Positions 6,246 through 8,199 of a stretch of DNA of 8,199 nucleotides are shown here, piece by piece. This DNA is from an uncultured Ignavibacteriota bacterium (GTDB lineage: Bacteria > Bacteroidota > Ignavibacteria > Tepidaquicellales > Tepidaquicellaceae), in contig CALGOI010000352.1 of assembly GCA_937959065.1 (NCBI GenBank), forward strand, positions 1-8,199, given 5' to 3'. Every line of letters begins with the position of its first letter. Position 1 is the first letter of the stretch. A model generated the notes under the pieces. It was not told where the DNA came from, did no database searches, and saw only the letters and a program-made list of their open reading frames with translations. The position numbers and the translations under genes were made by a program.

Positions 6246-7208
6246 ATGAAACCGTTTGTAATTTCCACCTGGAAGCACGGTGTTGCTTCTAACGAAGCGG
6301 CTTACGAGATTTTAAAAAACGGGGGCAACTCGCTCGATGCAGTGGAACACGGCGTAAGAGTAGCAGAGGATGATCCGGGTGTGCTGAGTGTGGGCTATGG
6401 AGGTCTTCCTGACAATAAAGGGATAGTAACTCTCGATGCGGCGATAATGGACTGGAAAGCGCGCATTGGCTCGGTGCTTTTTGTAGAGAATATAAAAAAC
6501 CCCATCAGCTTAGCCAGGCTTGTTCTTGAAAATACCGAACACACGATGTTAGCCGGGGATGGAGCGTACGAATTCGCGCTTGCTAACGGTTTCACTCCCG
6601 AGAATCTTATGACGGAGAATTCGATACGCAGATATCACGAATGGAAATCGGAAAAGCGAAACAAAGCGGAAGAAGTTCACACCGACGATTTTAAACTAAT
6701 ACAGGATGAGAAACATCAGAAAATAAACGAAGACGGTCACCACGACACGATCGGAATGGTAGCAATTGACAGCGAAGGGCATATCTCCGCTTCATGTACA
6801 ACAAGCGGTATGGCATGGAAGCTACACGGCAGGGTAGGTGACTCCCCTATAATAGGAGCCGGGCTTTATGTGGACGGAGATGTAGGAGGAGCCGCAGCGA
6901 CGGGAAGAGGTGAAGAGTGTATGAGAGCCTGCGGGACTTTTTTGATAGTGGAACTGATGAGTATGGGGAAATCACGACGCGAGGCCTGCAGGGCAGCATG
7001 TGAAAGGGTTTACAGACTGAACTTACTTTCATCTCACAACAGGGACCACATTTACCAGGTTGGATTCATCGCGGTGAATAAAGATGGGGAGTATGGCGCT
7101 TACAGCGTCAGGGAAGGATTTCAATATGCTTTATATAAAGACGATAAGAACGGGCTGTATGATTCGGAGTATCTCTTGAACGAGGAATTTAAAATTACCG
7201 ATTTGTAA
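6246..7208 (+). CDS. Glycosylasparaginase / isoaspartyl peptidase-type Ntn hydrolase
   Basis: This family self-cleaves to alpha and beta subunits and uses the new N-terminal Thr to hydrolyse asparagine side-chain amides (N4-glycosyl-Asn) or isoaspartyl bonds. The 320-residue protein resembles the Elizabethkingia (Flavobacterium) glycosylasparaginase throughout: VISTWKHGVASNEAAYEIL at the start, SLDAVEHGVRVAEDDPGVLS, SVGYGGLPDNKGIVTLDAAI and GDGAYEFAL. The cleavage motif HDTIGMVA follows, with Thr 168 the expected nucleophile after Asp 167. GRVGDSPIIGAGLY and ATGRGEECMR then shape the substrate pocket. Alpha would be residues 1-167, beta 168-320. Unlike the periplasmic Elizabethkingia enzyme it has no signal peptide: the fold begins at residue 4, and an in-frame TAA at 6225 rules out an upstream extension. 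It should act in the cytoplasm. It is followed after 12 bases by an amidohydrolase-like gene. Whether glycosyl-Asn, isoaspartyl peptides or asparagine is the substrate is undecided. Confidence 0.9.
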   Translation: MKPFVISTWKHGVASNEAAYEILKNGGNSLDAVEHGVRVAEDDPGVLSVGYGGLPDNKGIVTLDAAIMDWKARIGSVLFVENIKNPISLARLVLENTEHTMLAGDGAYEFALANGFTPENLMTENSIRRYHEWKSEKRNKAEEVHTDDFKLIQDEKHQKINEDGHHDTIGMVAIDSEGHISASCTTSGMAWKLHGRVGDSPIIGAGLYVDGDVGGAAATGRGEECMRACGTFLIVELMSMGKSRREACRAACERVYRLNLLSSHNRDHIYQVGFIAVNKDGEYGAYSVREGFQYALYKDDKNGLYDSEYLLNEEFKITDL

Positions 7209-7220
7209 CTATATAATTTA

Positions 7221-8199
7221 ATGAGCAACTACAGAATAATAAAGAACGGGCTGGTGCTGACCATGGATAAGGACAGCAGCTGCGGCGTATTCAATGTAGT
7301 TGTAAAAGATGGGAAAATAATCGAAGTCGATCAGACAGGGAAGCTCACCGACGAATATATCGGGCAGAATTACGAAGGAGCGGAAATAATCGACGCCACG
7401 AATAAAATCCTGATGCCCGGTTTCATCGATCCAAATCTCAACTCATCCTACATATTCAGCAGGACATTTTTCAAAAGGAATGCTTATGATACACTAAGTT
7501 CTAATGTAAGTTTAGACCTGCTCGATAATTACTTTAAAAATCCAAAGAATGTAGAAGAGCTTTATTTACTCCTTCTTAGCAGCTACTCACAATCATTATT
7601 AAACGGTGACACAACGGCAGTTGAAGTATCTAATTACGTTTCAAAAGAAGTGTATTCGGAGCTGCTGGAAGAAACCGAGAGGGTTAAACAGGACGTTATG
7701 TACTGCGCGTGCGACGCGACACTTCACGATTACCTTACATCCAAGAAAAAGAAACATTATGTAAATCTCGGCAGGGAAGACAACGTGAATACATATTCCC
7801 TTAACGCGCTTAAGAAGTACCTGGATAACGATCACACGATGGTATATACCGATGTGCTGTGTTCAGAGAAGGCGGTGAACGAAATAAAGAGCTCTTTTGG
7901 TAAATCACCGGTTAAGATTTTCAACGACTACGGGATACTTGGGGAAGATGTATTCTTTGTTAACCCTCTGTACCTTACAGAAAGCGATATAGAGCTGGTA
8001 CTGGATAATAAAGCAAGTGTGATATTCAACACTTCCGATTACATAAAACTCGGCAAAAATAAAATGGACGTGCAGAACCTTATCGACTCAGGAGTTAATG
8101 TTTCATTCGGGACGGGATATCTGGGGAGTGACCTTCTGTCCGAATTGAGATCCTTCGCGTCTGCGTTTTACTTCCCTAAATTCAAATACAGCACACTCA
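7221..8199 (+). CDS. Amidohydrolase-fold protein lacking metal ligands, probable pseudoenzyme (partial at right edge)
   Basis: The frame is open for 326 codons to the window edge. The fold is recognisable: a small N-terminal beta domain (RIIKNGLVLTMD, then VVVKDGKIIEV, 5-37), the strand-1 stretch ATNKILMPGFIDP (59-71), NGDTTAVEVS for the usual G-T-T segment, GKSPVKIFNDYGILGEDVFFVNPLYLT (about 227-253), and SVIFNTSDYIKLGKNKMDVQNLIDSGVNVSFGTG (to 299). This order matches cytosine/guanine/SAH-deaminase-like (TRZ/ATZ) amidohydrolases. The metal ligands do not: HxH is Asn72-Leu-Asn74, the strand-5 His aligns with about Asp211, the AHC-type His is Asn248, and the GTD Asp is Gly299. No hydrolase activity should therefore be assumed. 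It starts at ATG 12 bases after the asparaginase stop, so the two are almost certainly one operon. The C-terminus is not in the window. Confidence 0.8.
   Translation, partial: MSNYRIIKNGLVLTMDKDSSCGVFNVVVKDGKIIEVDQTGKLTDEYIGQNYEGAEIIDATNKILMPGFIDPNLNSSYIFSRTFFKRNAYDTLSSNVSLDLLDNYFKNPKNVEELYLLLLSSYSQSLLNGDTTAVEVSNYVSKEVYSELLEETERVKQDVMYCACDATLHDYLTSKKKKHYVNLGREDNVNTYSLNALKKYLDNDHTMVYTDVLCSEKAVNEIKSSFGKSPVKIFNDYGILGEDVFFVNPLYLTESDIELVLDNKASVIFNTSDYIKLGKNKMDVQNLIDSGVNVSFGTGYLGSDLLSELRSFASAFYFPKFKYSTL

Noticed and set aside
7641..7835. 64-codon minus-strand open frame inside the amidohydrolase-like gene
   Set aside because: It is antisense to the long, motif-bearing plus-strand frame and has no recognisable features.

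Overview
The window is chromosomal housekeeping sequence followed by a short accessory stretch, from a moderate-GC bacterium. The QueA and IspD sequences, the glycosylasparaginase close to the Elizabethkingia enzyme, weak or absent Shine-Dalgarno sequences on most genes, and short palindromic intergenic repeats together suggest the Bacteroidota/Chlorobi/Ignavibacteria group. That placement is inference from sequence style, not a search result.

Layout. On the minus strand, reading right to left, lie cmk (cytidylate kinase, 903-1571) and then rpsA (ribosomal protein S1). rpsA starts at a TTG codon at 766-768 behind a strong AGGAGGT and runs off the left edge after 256 codons. A short palindromic repeat (871-891) sits between them. 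A divergent 263-base intergenic region (1572-1834) separates cmk from the plus-strand genes. There, eno (enolase, 1835-3133) and queA (tRNA queuosine synthesis, 3187-4221) form a likely operon that ends in a clear intrinsic terminator at 4244-4269. Next come ispD (MEP isoprenoid pathway, 4353-5051) and, two bases after its stop, an alpha/beta-hydrolase esterase (5054-6082). The esterase's 3' end has been remodelled by an insert carrying a palindromic repeat, flanked by a perfect 17-bp direct repeat. After a 163-base gap with an unusual overlapping palindrome (6184-6209) come a cytoplasmic glycosylasparaginase-type Ntn hydrolase (6246-7208) and, 12 bases later, the first 326 codons of an amidohydrolase-fold protein that runs off the right edge.

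How the genes relate. cmk and rpsA link nucleotide supply and translation and are neighbours in many bacteria. eno serves central glycolysis; queA modifies tRNA; ispD supplies isoprenoid precursors. The last two genes look like a separate operon for amide or isopeptide metabolism.

The most interesting point is the last protein. It keeps the overall amidohydrolase pattern with an uninterrupted frame, but every metal-ligand position I can align by eye is replaced: HxH is Asn-Leu-Asn, the later His positions are Asp and Asn, and the Asp of the GTD motif is Gly. It looks like a pseudoenzyme maintained as an intact gene next to an active-looking asparaginase. No CRISPR array, RNA gene, complete insertion sequence or phage gene was seen. 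No gene-free stretch exceeds 300 bases.
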